From Bhargavaea cecembensis (GTDB lineage: Bacteria; Bacillota; Bacilli; Bacillales_A; Planococcaceae), in contig NZ_LQNT01000009.1 in NCBI RefSeq assembly GCF_001619585.1, forward strand, positions 434,001 to 498,000: DNA of 64,000 nt, in the 5' to 3' direction. Shown piece after piece: positions 17,558 to 26,715 of the stretch; the stretch's first letter is position 1; the number at the start of each line of letters is the position of its first letter. The notes below the pieces were generated by a model, which did not search any database, had not been told where the DNA came from, and worked only from the letters and a program-made list of their open reading frames with translations. Made by a program: the position numbers and the translations under genes.

Positions 17558-18940
17558 TTATAGCGGTACGTAGGAATTTGGGTTGACCGGATTGCCGTAC
17601 GAACCGATATGGAGTTCAAAATGGAGGTGAGGTCCGCTTGAACGTCCTGTTGATCCCATCTTTCCGATCAGCTGACCTTTCCCTACCTTTTGGCCTTTGC
17701 TCGTGTTAATGGAGGAAAGGTGTGCATAAAGGGTCGTATAAGTTTTGCCGTCAAAGTAGTGGGTCACCATGATGACATTTCCATATGTTCCGAATTGGCC
17801 CGTAAATGAGACAACGCCGTTGCCCGCCGAGACCACAGGTGTTCCTGTTGAATTCGCGATATCTACACCTGCGTGATTAGACGATGCCCAGCTCAGATTC
17901 CGGTAGCCGTAATTCGATGATAACCTTCCTGATGCAGGCCGCGTCCAATTGCCTCCGGATACTGATGGAGCCGGTGCACTGGTCTGGCTAACTGAGCCGG
18001 ATGAAGAAGAAGTGCCGGACGAGGAAGAAGTAGCGGATGGGGTAGAAGTGCCCTTCCGGTTATTTTCTACCTGCTGTGCCGCTGCGGCCTCTGCAGCCTT
18101 TTGGCGTGCTTCGGCTTCCTTGCGTTTTCGCTCTTCTTCGGCTTTTCGGGCAATCTCAGCCAGACGTTCCTGTTCAGCGACAATCTGCTGGGTAAGCTCT
18201 TGGCTGACTTCATGGGCTTCCTCATACTCGGCTTCCAGGTTGGACTGCTCTTTTTGCAGACGCGCCTGTTCCTTTTCAAGTTGAGTCACAAGCCCATCGA
18301 GCTCGGCTTTCTGGTCATCAAGCTCTGCTTTTGCAGCCTCGAGTTTTTTCTTGTTTTCTTCCTGGGCGGCGAGCTTGTCCTCGACCTGCTTTTTCTGGTC
18401 TTCGAGGGTTGCCTTGTCCGCTTTTTGTTCTGCGATGATCTGACGGTCGGCTTCTCTCAGCGTATTGACAGCTGAAACCCGATCAATGAAATCGGAGAAG
18501 CTGCTGGCACCAAGCAGCACATCGATATAGCCCGTAGACCCGCCGGTGACCTGCATGGCACGGACACGGTCACGAAGCAATGCATCCCGATCAGCAATTT
18601 TCTGTTCAAGATCTTTGATGGAGGCACGGAGCGCTTCGATTTCAGCTTTTGTCTCCTGTATCTCTTGCTCGATCTCGGAAATTTCATTTTGCTTCTTCTC
18701 GATCTTTCCGTGGAGATCTTTGATCTGCGCAGAAAGCTTGTCCATCTTCTCGGAGTTAGCTTTTATGTTGGTGGCCTTTTCCTGGATTCCCTCGTTCAGC
18801 TCATTTTTCTTTTTTTCCATCTGATGCTGTTCGTTCTGGAGATCACTGAGCTTGCTTGCCGACACGCCGGTCGTGCCAAGCCCAAAGCTCAGAGCCATCG
18901 TGGCGGCCACGGCGGCGATCAGTGGCTTCGACTGCTTCAA
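17558..18940 (-). CDS. Secreted coiled-coil M23 peptidoglycan endopeptidase (FtsEX-associated type)
   Basis: About 460 residues: signal peptide ending near GVSAS, a long coiled coil (about 30-285) rich in E, K, Q and A, a Ser/Thr-rich linker, and an M23 domain in the last 120 residues. Zinc ligands are visible in HAGVDIA and in GPHLHFELH. The architecture resembles EnvC or PcsB-type hydrolases activated by FtsEX, and ftsX and ftsE lie directly upstream. In Bacillus subtilis the FtsEX-controlled enzyme CwlO has an NlpC/P60 domain instead. A TTG start at 18940 is preferred because AAAGGGG precedes it and the signal peptide then has normal length. Confidence 0.9.
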   Translation of the reverse strand: MKQSKPLIAAVAATMALSFGLGTTGVSASKLSDLQNEQHQMEKKKNELNEGIQEKATNIKANSEKMDKLSAQIKDLHGKIEKKQNEISEIEQEIQETKAEIEALRASIKDLEQKIADRDALLRDRVRAMQVTGGSTGYIDVLLGASSFSDFIDRVSAVNTLREADRQIIAEQKADKATLEDQKKQVEDKLAAQEENKKKLEAAKAELDDQKAELDGLVTQLEKEQARLQKEQSNLEAEYEEAHEVSQELTQQIVAEQERLAEIARKAEEERKRKEAEARQKAAEAAAAQQVENNRKGTSTPSATSSSSGTSSSSGSVSQTSAPAPSVSGGNWTRPASGRLSSNYGYRNLSWASSNHAGVDIANSTGTPVVSAGNGVVSFTGQFGTYGNVIMVTHYFDGKTYTTLYAHLSSINTSKGQKVGKGQLIGKMGSTGRSSGPHLHFELHIGSYGNPVNPNSYVPL

Positions 18941-19013
18941 CTTGTCATTTCCCCTTTCAGGACATTGCGTTTCTATCTGTTTCATCTGCGATGTTTGTGC
19001 ATTTGTGCGTGTA

Positions 19014-19898
19014 TTATACTTTCAGGAACTTGCGGACCGACATGAAGCTGCCCCATATACCGATGAAGACCCCCATCGCAAACAGGATGCCTGTTACGAT
19101 ATAGAGGAACGGGACAGGCGCAAGGATCTGGATCATCTCTCCCCGGAGCCGCGGTTCCGCATAGTCATAGAATTCTAGATAGCCGAATATAACGGCCAGA
19201 ATCGGGACGATGGATCCGAGAATCCCCATCCAGATCCCTTCAAGAACAAATGGGATTCTGACAAAGCTATTCGTAGCCCCGACAAGCTTCATGATTCCGA
19301 TTTCAGTCTTTCTCGCCACGATAGTGATGCGGATCGTATTGGAAATGAGGAACATGGCAGTGAAGAGAAGCGCGAGGATCAGGATCAGGCCCGCATTTCT
19401 TCCGAAGTTCAGGAAGTCAAATAGTTTTTCAATCTTCCCTTCCCCGTAGACCACCTCATAGGTGTTCGGATACTCATCAATCGTCTGTGCGACTTTCACC
19501 GTCTGCTGCGGGTCTGTCGCCTTCACGTAAAAGGCTTCACGGAGCGGATTGCTCTGTTCATAGAGCTTCAGGTCCTCACCAAAGTCCTGGACCATCCTTT
19601 CCAGTTCCTGATCACGTGTCGAATAGATGACTTCTTCTACGCCCGGGGTCTCTCTGATCTGTTCCTCAAGAGCGGTTGTCGATGCTTCATCTGCCGCGAG
19701 CTCAACATAGACTTTCATTTCAACGTCATGTTCGAGGTCGTCTGCAATTTTGTTCAGGTTCAGCATAATAGCCAGGAACACGCCTACAAGAAGCAGCGTG
19801 ACCGTAACTGCACTGACAGATGCAAAGGTCATCCATCCGTTCCGGCCGAGTGTTTTGAAGCTTTCACGGAAGTGGCGGCGGAGTGTCCTAAATTTCAT
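19014..19898 (-). CDS. ftsX: Cell division ABC transporter permease FtsX
   Basis: About 294 residues with four membrane helices. A large extracellular loop lies between helices 1 and 2 (EHDVEMKVYVELAADE onward), where FtsX contacts its hydrolase partner. The FtsX core TIVARKTEIGIMKLVGATNSFVRIPF is clear. The ATG at 19898 follows GAAGGAG and overlaps the end of ftsE by 11 bases, so an upstream in-frame ATG at 19931 is not used. With FtsE it transmits ATP-driven signals to a cell-wall hydrolase, probably the M23 protein encoded next. Confidence 0.95.
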   Translation of the reverse strand: MKFRTLRRHFRESFKTLGRNGWMTFASVSAVTVTLLLVGVFLAIMLNLNKIADDLEHDVEMKVYVELAADEASTTALEEQIRETPGVEEVIYSTRDQELERMVQDFGEDLKLYEQSNPLREAFYVKATDPQQTVKVAQTIDEYPNTYEVVYGEGKIEKLFDFLNFGRNAGLILILALLFTAMFLISNTIRITIVARKTEIGIMKLVGATNSFVRIPFVLEGIWMGILGSIVPILAVIFGYLEFYDYAEPRLRGEMIQILAPVPFLYIVTGILFAMGVFIGIWGSFMSVRKFLKV

Positions 19899-20577
19899 AG
19901 CCGTAGACTCCTTCCGCTTCATCCCGAACAATCAGCCCGCCCTCGATGGCGATGACTCTGTGTCTGATGCGGTTGACGATGTTTTTGTTATGGGTTGCCA
20001 TGACGATTGTCGTTCCGAGCTGTTCATTGATGTCTCCGAACACATTCATGATGCCCCATGAACTCTCCGGGTCCAGGTTGCCTGTCGGCTCATCCGCGAT
20101 GACTACCTTTGGGCGGTTGACGATCGAGCGTGCAATGGATACCCGTTGTTGCTCGCCCCCTGACAGTTCTGTCGGGAGCATCCGGGCTTTTGACTTCAGC
20201 CCTACCAGATCGAGCACTTCCGTAACGCGGTCGCGTATTGAATCGGATGGTGCCTCGATGACTTCCATCGCGAATGCGACATTTTCATACACTGTCAGTT
20301 TGGGGAGTAATTTAAAGTCCTGGAAAACAACACCGATTTTTCTCCGGACGAACGGGACCTCCCTGTTTTTAAGTGTGGCCAGGTTGGTCCCGTCGACTAC
20401 TATTTCTCCTGAAGTCGGTTTTTCCTCACGATACATCATTTTGATGAATGTCGATTTTCCTGCACCGCTAGGCCCGACGACATAAACAAACTCACCAGGC
20501 GCGATTTTGACATTTAGTCCGTTTGCAGCTACGACACCATTCGCATATTTCTTATAAACGTCTTTCATTTTAATCAT
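19888..20577 (-). CDS. ftsE: Cell division ATP-binding protein FtsE
   Basis: A 229-residue ABC ATPase. Walker A GPSGAGKST is at about residues 35-43, the signature is LSGGEQQRVSIARS, and Walker B is VVIADEPTGNLDP. It has the FtsE N-terminus MKDVYKKYANG. It pairs with FtsX, encoded in an overlapping frame downstream. AGGTGAT precedes the ATG at good spacing. Confidence 0.96.
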   Translation of the reverse strand: MIKMKDVYKKYANGVVAANGLNVKIAPGEFVYVVGPSGAGKSTFIKMMYREEKPTSGEIVVDGTNLATLKNREVPFVRRKIGVVFQDFKLLPKLTVYENVAFAMEVIEAPSDSIRDRVTEVLDLVGLKSKARMLPTELSGGEQQRVSIARSIVNRPKVVIADEPTGNLDPESSWGIMNVFGDINEQLGTTIVMATHNKNIVNRIRHRVIAIEGGLIVRDEAEGVYGYEI

Positions 20578-20812
20578 AAAAAAATATCACCTAACACCCT
20601 ATTACATGGGCAAAAATTTTCCGGCACGCTCATTATAACACTATAAATCTCGTGTTTTATTACAAGTATATTTCATTTTGACTACAGAAATCGTTGATAT
20701 TGCTGGATTCTTGTAGATTGGCAAGGAAAGAGAGGGGCATTTGGAGGATTGTGTCAAAGTCGGAGTTTTTATAAAAGAATACACAATAGGCAATAATAAA
20801 ATTTATGACCAT

Positions 20813-20850
20813 TAAAAAGACCGTTCCCCCGGGTTTGGCCGGGAAAACGG
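20813..20850 (-). terminator. Terminator of cccB
   Basis: A GC-rich hairpin (20821-20833 with 20838-20850) is followed on the minus strand by TCTTTTTAAT. It lies just after the cccB stop codon. Confidence 0.8.
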
Positions 20851-20858
20851 CAGCATGA

Positions 20859-21224
20859 TTATTTCTTTTCGGAAAGCCATTGCACGACCGCATCCAGCTC
20901 TTCGCCCTCAACGAGTCCGCCAGGCATGGCGCCTTTACCATTTGCGACGATATCATGAATCTCATCTTTCGACAGGCGGGAGCCGACATCATTCAGTGCA
21001 GGGAAATTGCCCTGGCCTTCAAGGTTTTCCCCATGGCAGGAAATGCACTTCTGCTGGACGACCTTTTCAGGATCCACACCGGCTGCGTTCTCACCTGCAG
21101 ACTCTTCTGTGGCTGTGTTGTCATTGCCTTTCTCGGCCTCATCCTCGGCTGTATCATTTCCACCGCCGCAGGCACCCAGAATGAGTGCGGAGCCGAACAG
21201 CATTGCCAAGAGTTTCTTTTTCAT
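20859..21224 (-). CDS. cccB: Cytochrome c-551 lipoprotein CccB
   Basis: A 121-residue lipoprotein. The lipobox LILGAC puts the lipidated cysteine at 19. An acidic linker leads to a small class I cytochrome domain with the haem motif CISCH at 60-64 and a probable axial Met in GAMPGG. It should carry electrons on the outer face of the membrane. The ATG at 21224 follows GGAGGGATC; a longer frame lacks a credible start. The location between ftsE and prfB is the same as in Bacillus subtilis. Confidence 0.93.
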   Translation of the reverse strand: MKKKLLAMLFGSALILGACGGGNDTAEDEAEKGNDNTATEESAGENAAGVDPEKVVQQKCISCHGENLEGQGNFPALNDVGSRLSKDEIHDIVANGKGAMPGGLVEGEELDAVVQWLSEKK

Positions 21225-21498
21225 TCTCTGATCCCTCCAGTTTCGACATGTGTTCCCCATTAGTATACCAAACCGTCCTGATTTCAAACATGAAACGCTG
21301 GGTCAGCTGGGGCTTTCGTGACAAAGGGATGAATTCAGAGGAAATAATTGTATTTTTATAAATCAGACCGGCTGACAGCAATACAAAGATTTGTGCGGAA
21401 ATCAGCCCATAAGCACACGATAGACCTATGCAAAACAGACGGGAGCGGCATCCATGAGGTGCCGTTCCCGTCTGTCTGTTTACTTATTGCCTGCCATC

Positions 21499-22606
21499 TC
21501 AGGAAATCCTGGATCGCAGGTAGGCGTTGATAAACAGGTCAATGTCGCCGTCCATGACGTTCTGGACGCTGCCTGTTTCCGTATCTGTCCTATGATCTTT
21601 CACCATCGAGTACGGGTGGAATACATAGGAGCGGATTTGGCTTCCCCATCCGATTTCTTTTTGTTCACCGCGGATTTCGAGGAGTTCTTTTTCCTGTTCC
21701 TCGATTTTCAGCTGATAAAGTTTAGCCTTCAGGAGTTTCATCGCCTGTTCGCGGTTTTTAATCTGGGAGCGCTCGGACTGGCAGGTGACAACCGTATTGG
21801 TCGGTAGGTGTGTAATCCGGACCGCGGAATCGGTTGTGTTGACGTGCTGCCCGCCTGCGCCGCTCGAACGGTATGTGTCAATCTTGAGATCTTCCGATCG
21901 GATGTCGAGCTCGATTTCGTTGTCAAACTCCGGCATCACTTCACACGAAACAAATGAAGTATGACGGCGGCCCGACGAGTCGAACGGCGAGATCCGGACA
22001 AGCCGGTGCACGCCTTTCTCGGCTTTCAGATAGCCGTAGGCGTTATGGCCCTTGATGCTGATTGTGACCGATTTGACGCCCGCTTCATCCCCGCCGAGGT
22101 AGTCAAGCGTCTCCACCTTATAGCCGCGCTTCTCACCCCAGCGGGTGTACATGCGGAGGAGCATCGAGGCCCAATCCTGGGACTCCGTGCCGCCCGCACC
22201 TGCATGAAGCTCGAGAATGGCATTGTTTTTGTCGTACTCCTCGCTCAATAGCATCCCAAGTTCGAATGACTCCAGATCTTCACTGAAGGATTGGAGTTCA
22301 TCCGAAAGTTCCGCGTGGAGATCCGGGTCGTCTTCCTCCCGGAGCAGTTCCAGAGTCATCTCAAGGTTTTCCTGGGTGTCTTCTAGACGGCGATACTCGT
22401 TCACGACGTCCTTCAGGCCATTCGCCTCGGAGATGACTTTCTGGGCTTCATCCTGATTGTCCCAGAAACCCGGTTCGAGCATGCGCTCGTCAAGTTCCTG
22501 AATCCTTGCCTCTTTGTTTTCTAAGTCAAAGAGACCCCCTGAAGCCCGCCAGTTTCCCGGCTGTAGTATCGAGCTGATTTCTTGCGTCTGCAAGTTCCAT
22601 CATCAT
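21499..22606 (-). CDS. prfB: Peptide chain release factor 2 with programmed +1 frameshift
   Basis: RF2 ends translation at UGA and UAA. The first 26 codons from 22606 (three ATGs behind AGGAGG, then ELADARNQL) are in one frame and stop at an in-frame TGA at 22526-22528. That site has the canonical frameshift signal AGGGGG-TCT-CTT-TGA-C. Shifting by +1 gives [12 protein letters not shown] and the rest of RF2. The GGQ motif is in [10 protein letters not shown], and the RF2 recognition SPF is in SPFDSSGRR. Low RF2 slows decoding of the TGA and raises shifting, so the protein regulates itself. It is probably cotranscribed with secA. Confidence 0.97.
22523..22542 (-). promoter_or_regulatory. RF2 programmed frameshift signal
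   Basis: The minus strand reads AGGGGG TCT CTT TGA C. The internal Shine-Dalgarno-like AGGGGG, slippery CTT and poor-context TGA at 22526-22528 are the known autoregulatory elements of prfB. Confidence 0.95.
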
Positions 22607-22672
22607 GAATTCCTCCTAAATATGTCGCACTGTACACAGATCATGCGTAACGGCGGTCAGCCGTCCGGGCCA

Positions 22673-25183
22673 TCATGCCGTGGTGCCGTGACAATTCTTG
22701 AACTTCTTGCCGCTGCCGCAAGGGCATGGATCGTTTCTTCCAACGATCACTTTTTTGCGGATCGGCTTTTTCTTCACTTCGCCGCCACCCTCTTTGGGAT
22801 TGACAGCTTCTCCCTTGGCGACTTCCTCGCGCTGCAGGTTCTGGCGGATTTCCGCCTTCATCGCATACTTGGCAACATCGTCACGGATTGCATCGACCAT
22901 CTCTTCGAACATCCGGAACCCTTCGTTCTGGTATTCGCGAAGCGGATCGTTCTGGCCGTAAGCCCGGAGATGGATCCCCTGGCGAAGCTGATCCATCGCG
23001 TCGATGTGGTCGATCCACTTGCTGTCGATGGACCGGAGCAGGACGACTTTCTCAAATTCCCGCATCCGATCCGGAGTCATTTCCGCTTCCTTTTCGTCAT
23101 AGCGCTTCCCGACCTCTTCCTTCACCAACTCAATGATGTCGGTCTGCGTTTTGCCTTCCAGTTCGGAAACGGTCAGTACGCCTTCCGGAAGCAGGTTGGC
23201 TGCAAGATAATCTTCCAGGCCTTTCAGGTTCCAGTTTCCGCTGTTCTCTTCCGCTGTATACACGGGGATCATGCGCTGGATCACATCATCAATCATCGAC
23301 TCTACGAGTTCTCGCATATTGTCGGTCTCGAGCACGTCATTACGCTCTTTGTAGATGATCTCGCGCTGCTGGCGCAAAACATCGTCATACTGAAGCAGGC
23401 GCTTCCGCGCGTCGAAGTTATTGCCCTCTACCCGTTTCTGGGCAGATTCAACCGCTCGTGAAACCATCTTCGACTGGATCGGCTGGTTATCATCCATGCC
23501 GAGCCGGGACATCATGTTCTTCATGTTGTCGGAACCGAAGCGGCGCATCAGGTCATCTTCCAGGGACAGATAGAACTGCGTGATACCCGGATCTCCCTGA
23601 CGGCCGGAACGCCCGCGGAGCTGATTGTCGATCCGTCTGGATTCATGCCGTTCCGTACCGATGACGGCAAGGCCACCTGCATCGCGGACGCCTTCACCGA
23701 GCTTGATGTCGGTCCCGCGGCCCGCCATGTTCGTGGCAATCGTGACTGCGCCCCGCTTACCGGCTTCCGTGATGATTTCGGCTTCCCGCTCGTGGTTTTT
23801 CGCGTTCAGCACATTATGCGGAATACCGTATTTGCGGAGATAGGCGGAGATAATCTCCGATGTCTCGATCGCAACGGTGCCGACCAGGACCGGCTGGCCC
23901 TTTTCGTGTCGCTGCTTGATCTCTTCCGCGACCGCTTTATATTTCCCCTCGGTCGTAGCGTAGATCAGATCAGGCCGGTCGTCACGGACAATCGGCTTGT
24001 TTGTCGGGATGACAATGACGTTCATGTTGTAGATATTCCGAAGTTCCTCTTCTTCGGTTTTGGCCGTACCGGTCATCCCGGACAGTTTGTCATACATCCG
24101 GAACAAGTTCTGGAACGTGATTGTCGCCATTGTCATGGACTCATTTTGGATTTCGAGTGCTTCCTTTGCCTCGATTGCCTGGTGCAGCCCGTCGCTGTAG
24201 CGGCGGCCCTTCATCAGACGTCCGGTGAACGAGTCGACGATAACGACCTTGCCATCTTCAACAACATAGTCGACATCTTTGTGCATGCTCGCATGCGCCT
24301 TGAGCGACTGGTTGATTGCATGGTTCAGCCGTACGTGGCTCAAGTCGAACAGGTTATCGATCTGGAACGCCTTCTCGGCCTTCTCGATCCCCGTCTCGGT
24401 GAGCGTGACACCCTTCGTCTGCTCATCATAGGAGTAGTCCTCATCTTTCTTGAGTGTCCGGACGAACGCATTCGTCTGGATATAGAGCCTCGCGTTTTTC
24501 TCGGCCTGGCCGGAGATGATCAGCGGGGTTCTCGCCTCATCGATCAGGATGGAGTCGACTTCGTCAATGACCGCGTAATGGAGCGGCCGCTGGACGCGCT
24601 CTTCTTTATAGAGCACCATGTTATCGCGCAGGTAGTCGAAGCCCAGTTCGTTATTCGTGCTGTACGTGACATCTGCCTGGTAGGCCTCCCGCTTCTCATC
24701 CTTATCCATGCTGTTCAGGTTCAGGCCGACTGTAAGGCCGAGGAATTCATAGATCTGACCCATCTCGGATGCGTCACGGCTTGCGAGGTATTCGTTTACC
24801 GTCACGACGTGGACACCCTTGCCTTCCAATGCGTTCAGGTAGACGGCCATTGTCGAAGTGAGGGTCTTCCCTTCACCGGTCTTCATTTCTGCGATATTCC
24901 CGTCATGCAGTGCAGCGGCTCCCATGATCTGGACGCGGAACGGGAACATGCCGGCTACCCGCCGTGCAGCCTCTCGGACAACGGCGAACGCTTCCGGCTG
25001 GATCTTATCAAGCGACTCGCCTGCAGCGATCCTGCTTCTGAATTCTAATGTCTTTGACTGAAGTTCGGCATCTGACAGCAGTTCCATTTCTGTAGCATGG
25101 GATTCAACAGCATCAGCAATCTTTTCAAGTTTCTTGACATCCCGTTTATTCGGGTCGAACATTTTATTTAAAACGCCTAGCAT
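22673..25183 (-). CDS. secA: Preprotein translocase ATPase SecA
   Basis: An 836-residue motor ATPase that drives secretion through SecYEG. The nucleotide-binding segment MKTGEGKTL is near residues 100-108, and [21 protein letters not shown] contains the DEAD-like Walker [24 protein letters not shown] belongs to the second helicase domain. The C-terminal zinc-binding SEC-C motif [12 protein letters not shown] is present. It lies between hpf and prfB as in Bacillus subtilis, and prfB follows without an obvious terminator. Confidence 0.98.
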   Translation of the reverse strand: MLGVLNKMFDPNKRDVKKLEKIADAVESHATEMELLSDAELQSKTLEFRSRIAAGESLDKIQPEAFAVVREAARRVAGMFPFRVQIMGAAALHDGNIAEMKTGEGKTLTSTMAVYLNALEGKGVHVVTVNEYLASRDASEMGQIYEFLGLTVGLNLNSMDKDEKREAYQADVTYSTNNELGFDYLRDNMVLYKEERVQRPLHYAVIDEVDSILIDEARTPLIISGQAEKNARLYIQTNAFVRTLKKDEDYSYDEQTKGVTLTETGIEKAEKAFQIDNLFDLSHVRLNHAINQSLKAHASMHKDVDYVVEDGKVVIVDSFTGRLMKGRRYSDGLHQAIEAKEALEIQNESMTMATITFQNLFRMYDKLSGMTGTAKTEEEELRNIYNMNVIVIPTNKPIVRDDRPDLIYATTEGKYKAVAEEIKQRHEKGQPVLVGTVAIETSEIISAYLRKYGIPHNVLNAKNHEREAEIITEAGKRGAVTIATNMAGRGTDIKLGEGVRDAGGLAVIGTERHESRRIDNQLRGRSGRQGDPGITQFYLSLEDDLMRRFGSDNMKNMMSRLGMDDNQPIQSKMVSRAVESAQKRVEGNNFDARKRLLQYDDVLRQQREIIYKERNDVLETDNMRELVESMIDDVIQRMIPVYTAEENSGNWNLKGLEDYLAANLLPEGVLTVSELEGKTQTDIIELVKEEVGKRYDEKEAEMTPDRMREFEKVVLLRSIDSKWIDHIDAMDQLRQGIHLRAYGQNDPLREYQNEGFRMFEEMVDAIRDDVAKYAMKAEIRQNLQREEVAKGEAVNPKEGGGEVKKKPIRKKVIVGRNDPCPCGSGKKFKNCHGTTA

Positions 25184-25371
25184 GTCGTCACTTCCTAACT
25201 AGTCTCAAAGTCCATTTTAACACCCGCCATGCACCCGTTGCAAACTTCCTAAAGCGGTATGGCCGCTTGGCAGGAGTCGAAATTTGAAAGATTCCGAAGT
25301 CTGTTGTGATGTTATGCCCTATGCGGCAATGTTTTTGGTCCGCTCCGAAATCCATCATCCGGCAGCAGGAC

Positions 25372-25402
25372 GAAAAAAAGCCCGCCGGAAAGGGGCGGGC
25401 CT
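25372..25402 (-). terminator. Terminator of hpf
   Basis: GCCCGCC/GGCGGGC stem (25380-25386 with 25394-25400), with TTTTTTTC after it on the minus strand, just past the hpf stop. Confidence 0.88.
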
Positions 25403-25418
25403 TGGAATGGAGGGCAGG

Positions 25419-25988
25419 TTATTCAACCTCGGTTTCAATGAGGCCGTATTTCCCGTCCTTTCGTTTATACACGATGTTCGTTCCATTCGATTCGGCATCG
25501 GTGAAAATGTAGAAAGAGTGTCCCAGCATGTTCATCTGGAGGATGGCCTCTTCCTGGTCCATCGGCTTCAGACTGAACTGTTTGGTGCGCACGACATTAA
25601 ATTCGTTATCGCTTTCCTCCTGGGCAGCCGCCGTCTCGTTCTCTTCAGTCACGGCTGCGAAATAGGACGCCACACCTTCCCGCTCACGGAATTTGCGGTT
25701 CACCCTTGTCTTGTACTTCCGGATCTGGCGTTCGAGCTTTTCATTAATCAGATCGATTGCCGCATACATATCGGAGTTCCGTTCTTCCGCCCGGAGGGTC
25801 AGGTTCTTCATCGGGATCGTTACTTCGACCTTTGTCTGTCGGTCGTTGTACACCTTCAGGTTGACATGTGCCGTTGCGTTCACCTCATCCGTGAAGTAAC
25901 GCTCGAGTTTTTGGATTTTTTTCTCCGTATACTCGCGGATGGCAGGCGTGACCTCGATGTTTTCCCCGCGGATATTGAAATTCAGCAT
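25419..25988 (-). CDS. hpf: Long-form ribosome hibernation promoting factor
   Basis: A 189-residue protein. The N-terminal 100 residues are the ribosome-binding domain ([29 protein letters not shown]). After an acidic linker comes a C-terminal dimerisation domain ([30 protein letters not shown]). The long form brings two 70S ribosomes together into inactive 100S particles in stationary phase. The ATG follows AAAGGAGGAG. Upstream are candidate sigma-H and sigma-B promoters, as known for Bacillus subtilis yvyD. Confidence 0.96.
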   Translation of the reverse strand: MLNFNIRGENIEVTPAIREYTEKKIQKLERYFTDEVNATAHVNLKVYNDRQTKVEVTIPMKNLTLRAEERNSDMYAAIDLINEKLERQIRKYKTRVNRKFREREGVASYFAAVTEENETAAAQEESDNEFNVVRTKQFSLKPMDQEEAILQMNMLGHSFYIFTDAESNGTNIVYKRKDGKYGLIETEVE

Positions 25989-26022
25989 ATGAACTCCTCC
26001 TTTGTCAGGCTATATATGTTCT

Positions 26023-26057
26023 ATTCTTCATCTTCCCTCGATATCCCTCTAAAAAAC
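26023..26057 (-). promoter_or_regulatory. Candidate overlapping sigma-H and sigma-B promoters of hpf
   Basis: Sigma-H-like: GAGGGATAT, 11 bases, GAAGAAT (minus strand, -10 at 26023-26029). Sigma-B-like: GTTTTT (26052-26057), 14 bases, GGGAAG (26032-26037). Dual sigma-B/sigma-H control of hpf (yvyD) is known in Bacillus subtilis. The sigma-H match is the better of the two. Confidence 0.45.
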
Positions 26058-26085
26058 AAAGCCGGACTTGTCGAATTCGTGATAT

Positions 26086-26715
26086 TCATGCGCGAATCAG
26101 CGTCAGAGCGGCGACCGAGCGGGCCCCGGAATTTTTCAGCACATGGGCTGCATGATGCAATGTCGTCCCGGTCGTGTACAAGTCATCGACAAGTACATAG
26201 TCGGCCTGCCGGACTTCTGCATTTTCTGCCAGGCAAAATAGCGGTTCTGACGCCCTCCTTTCCTCACGGCCCATTTTGCCCAGGTTACGGGCCGTCGTCT
26301 TTTCGAGAAGCGGGACAAACGGGATGCCGGCGAATGCAAGCATTTCCTCGACCTGTGGAAATGTACGCTCAGAAAGACGCTCCGGATGCATCGGCACCGG
26401 TACCGCCTTGCGCCTCTTCAGGATAGGGGCCTGCCGGATTGCATCCGAAAAAACGCCGGCCAGTGCCGCATCTTTCAAGAATTTATACTGACGGAGGTAG
26501 TTTTTCATCGCATCGTTATAAACATAAAGCGAAACAGCGGCATCCAGCGCTCCCTCATACGGCGTCCCGTCCCAGTCTCCAAGAAGGGGCGATCCCTCAG
26601 CAGGAACAAAACCTTCTTCACACCGCGGACAAAGGCGGCTCTTCCCCCGATCGGTGAACAGCCCCTTCCATGTCGGCGGCCGGGAAACCGGGCTGTCACA
26701 AAGCAGGCATTCCAA
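26086..26715 (-). CDS. comFC: ComFC, phosphoribosyltransferase-like competence protein
   Basis: A 209-residue protein. N-terminal cysteines (CLLC, then CPRCEEGF) suggest a zinc site. The C-terminal part has the PRTase motif YVLVDDLYTTGTT. ComFC is needed for DNA uptake and works with the ComFA helicase; its start overlaps the end of comFA by about 20 bases. There is no comFB between them, unlike Bacillus subtilis. Its downstream neighbour is hpf, with none of the flagellar genes that follow comFC in Bacillus subtilis. Confidence 0.93.
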   Translation of the reverse strand: MECLLCDSPVSRPPTWKGLFTDRGKSRLCPRCEEGFVPAEGSPLLGDWDGTPYEGALDAAVSLYVYNDAMKNYLRQYKFLKDAALAGVFSDAIRQAPILKRRKAVPVPMHPERLSERTFPQVEEMLAFAGIPFVPLLEKTTARNLGKMGREERRASEPLFCLAENAEVRQADYVLVDDLYTTGTTLHHAAHVLKNSGARSVAALTLIRA

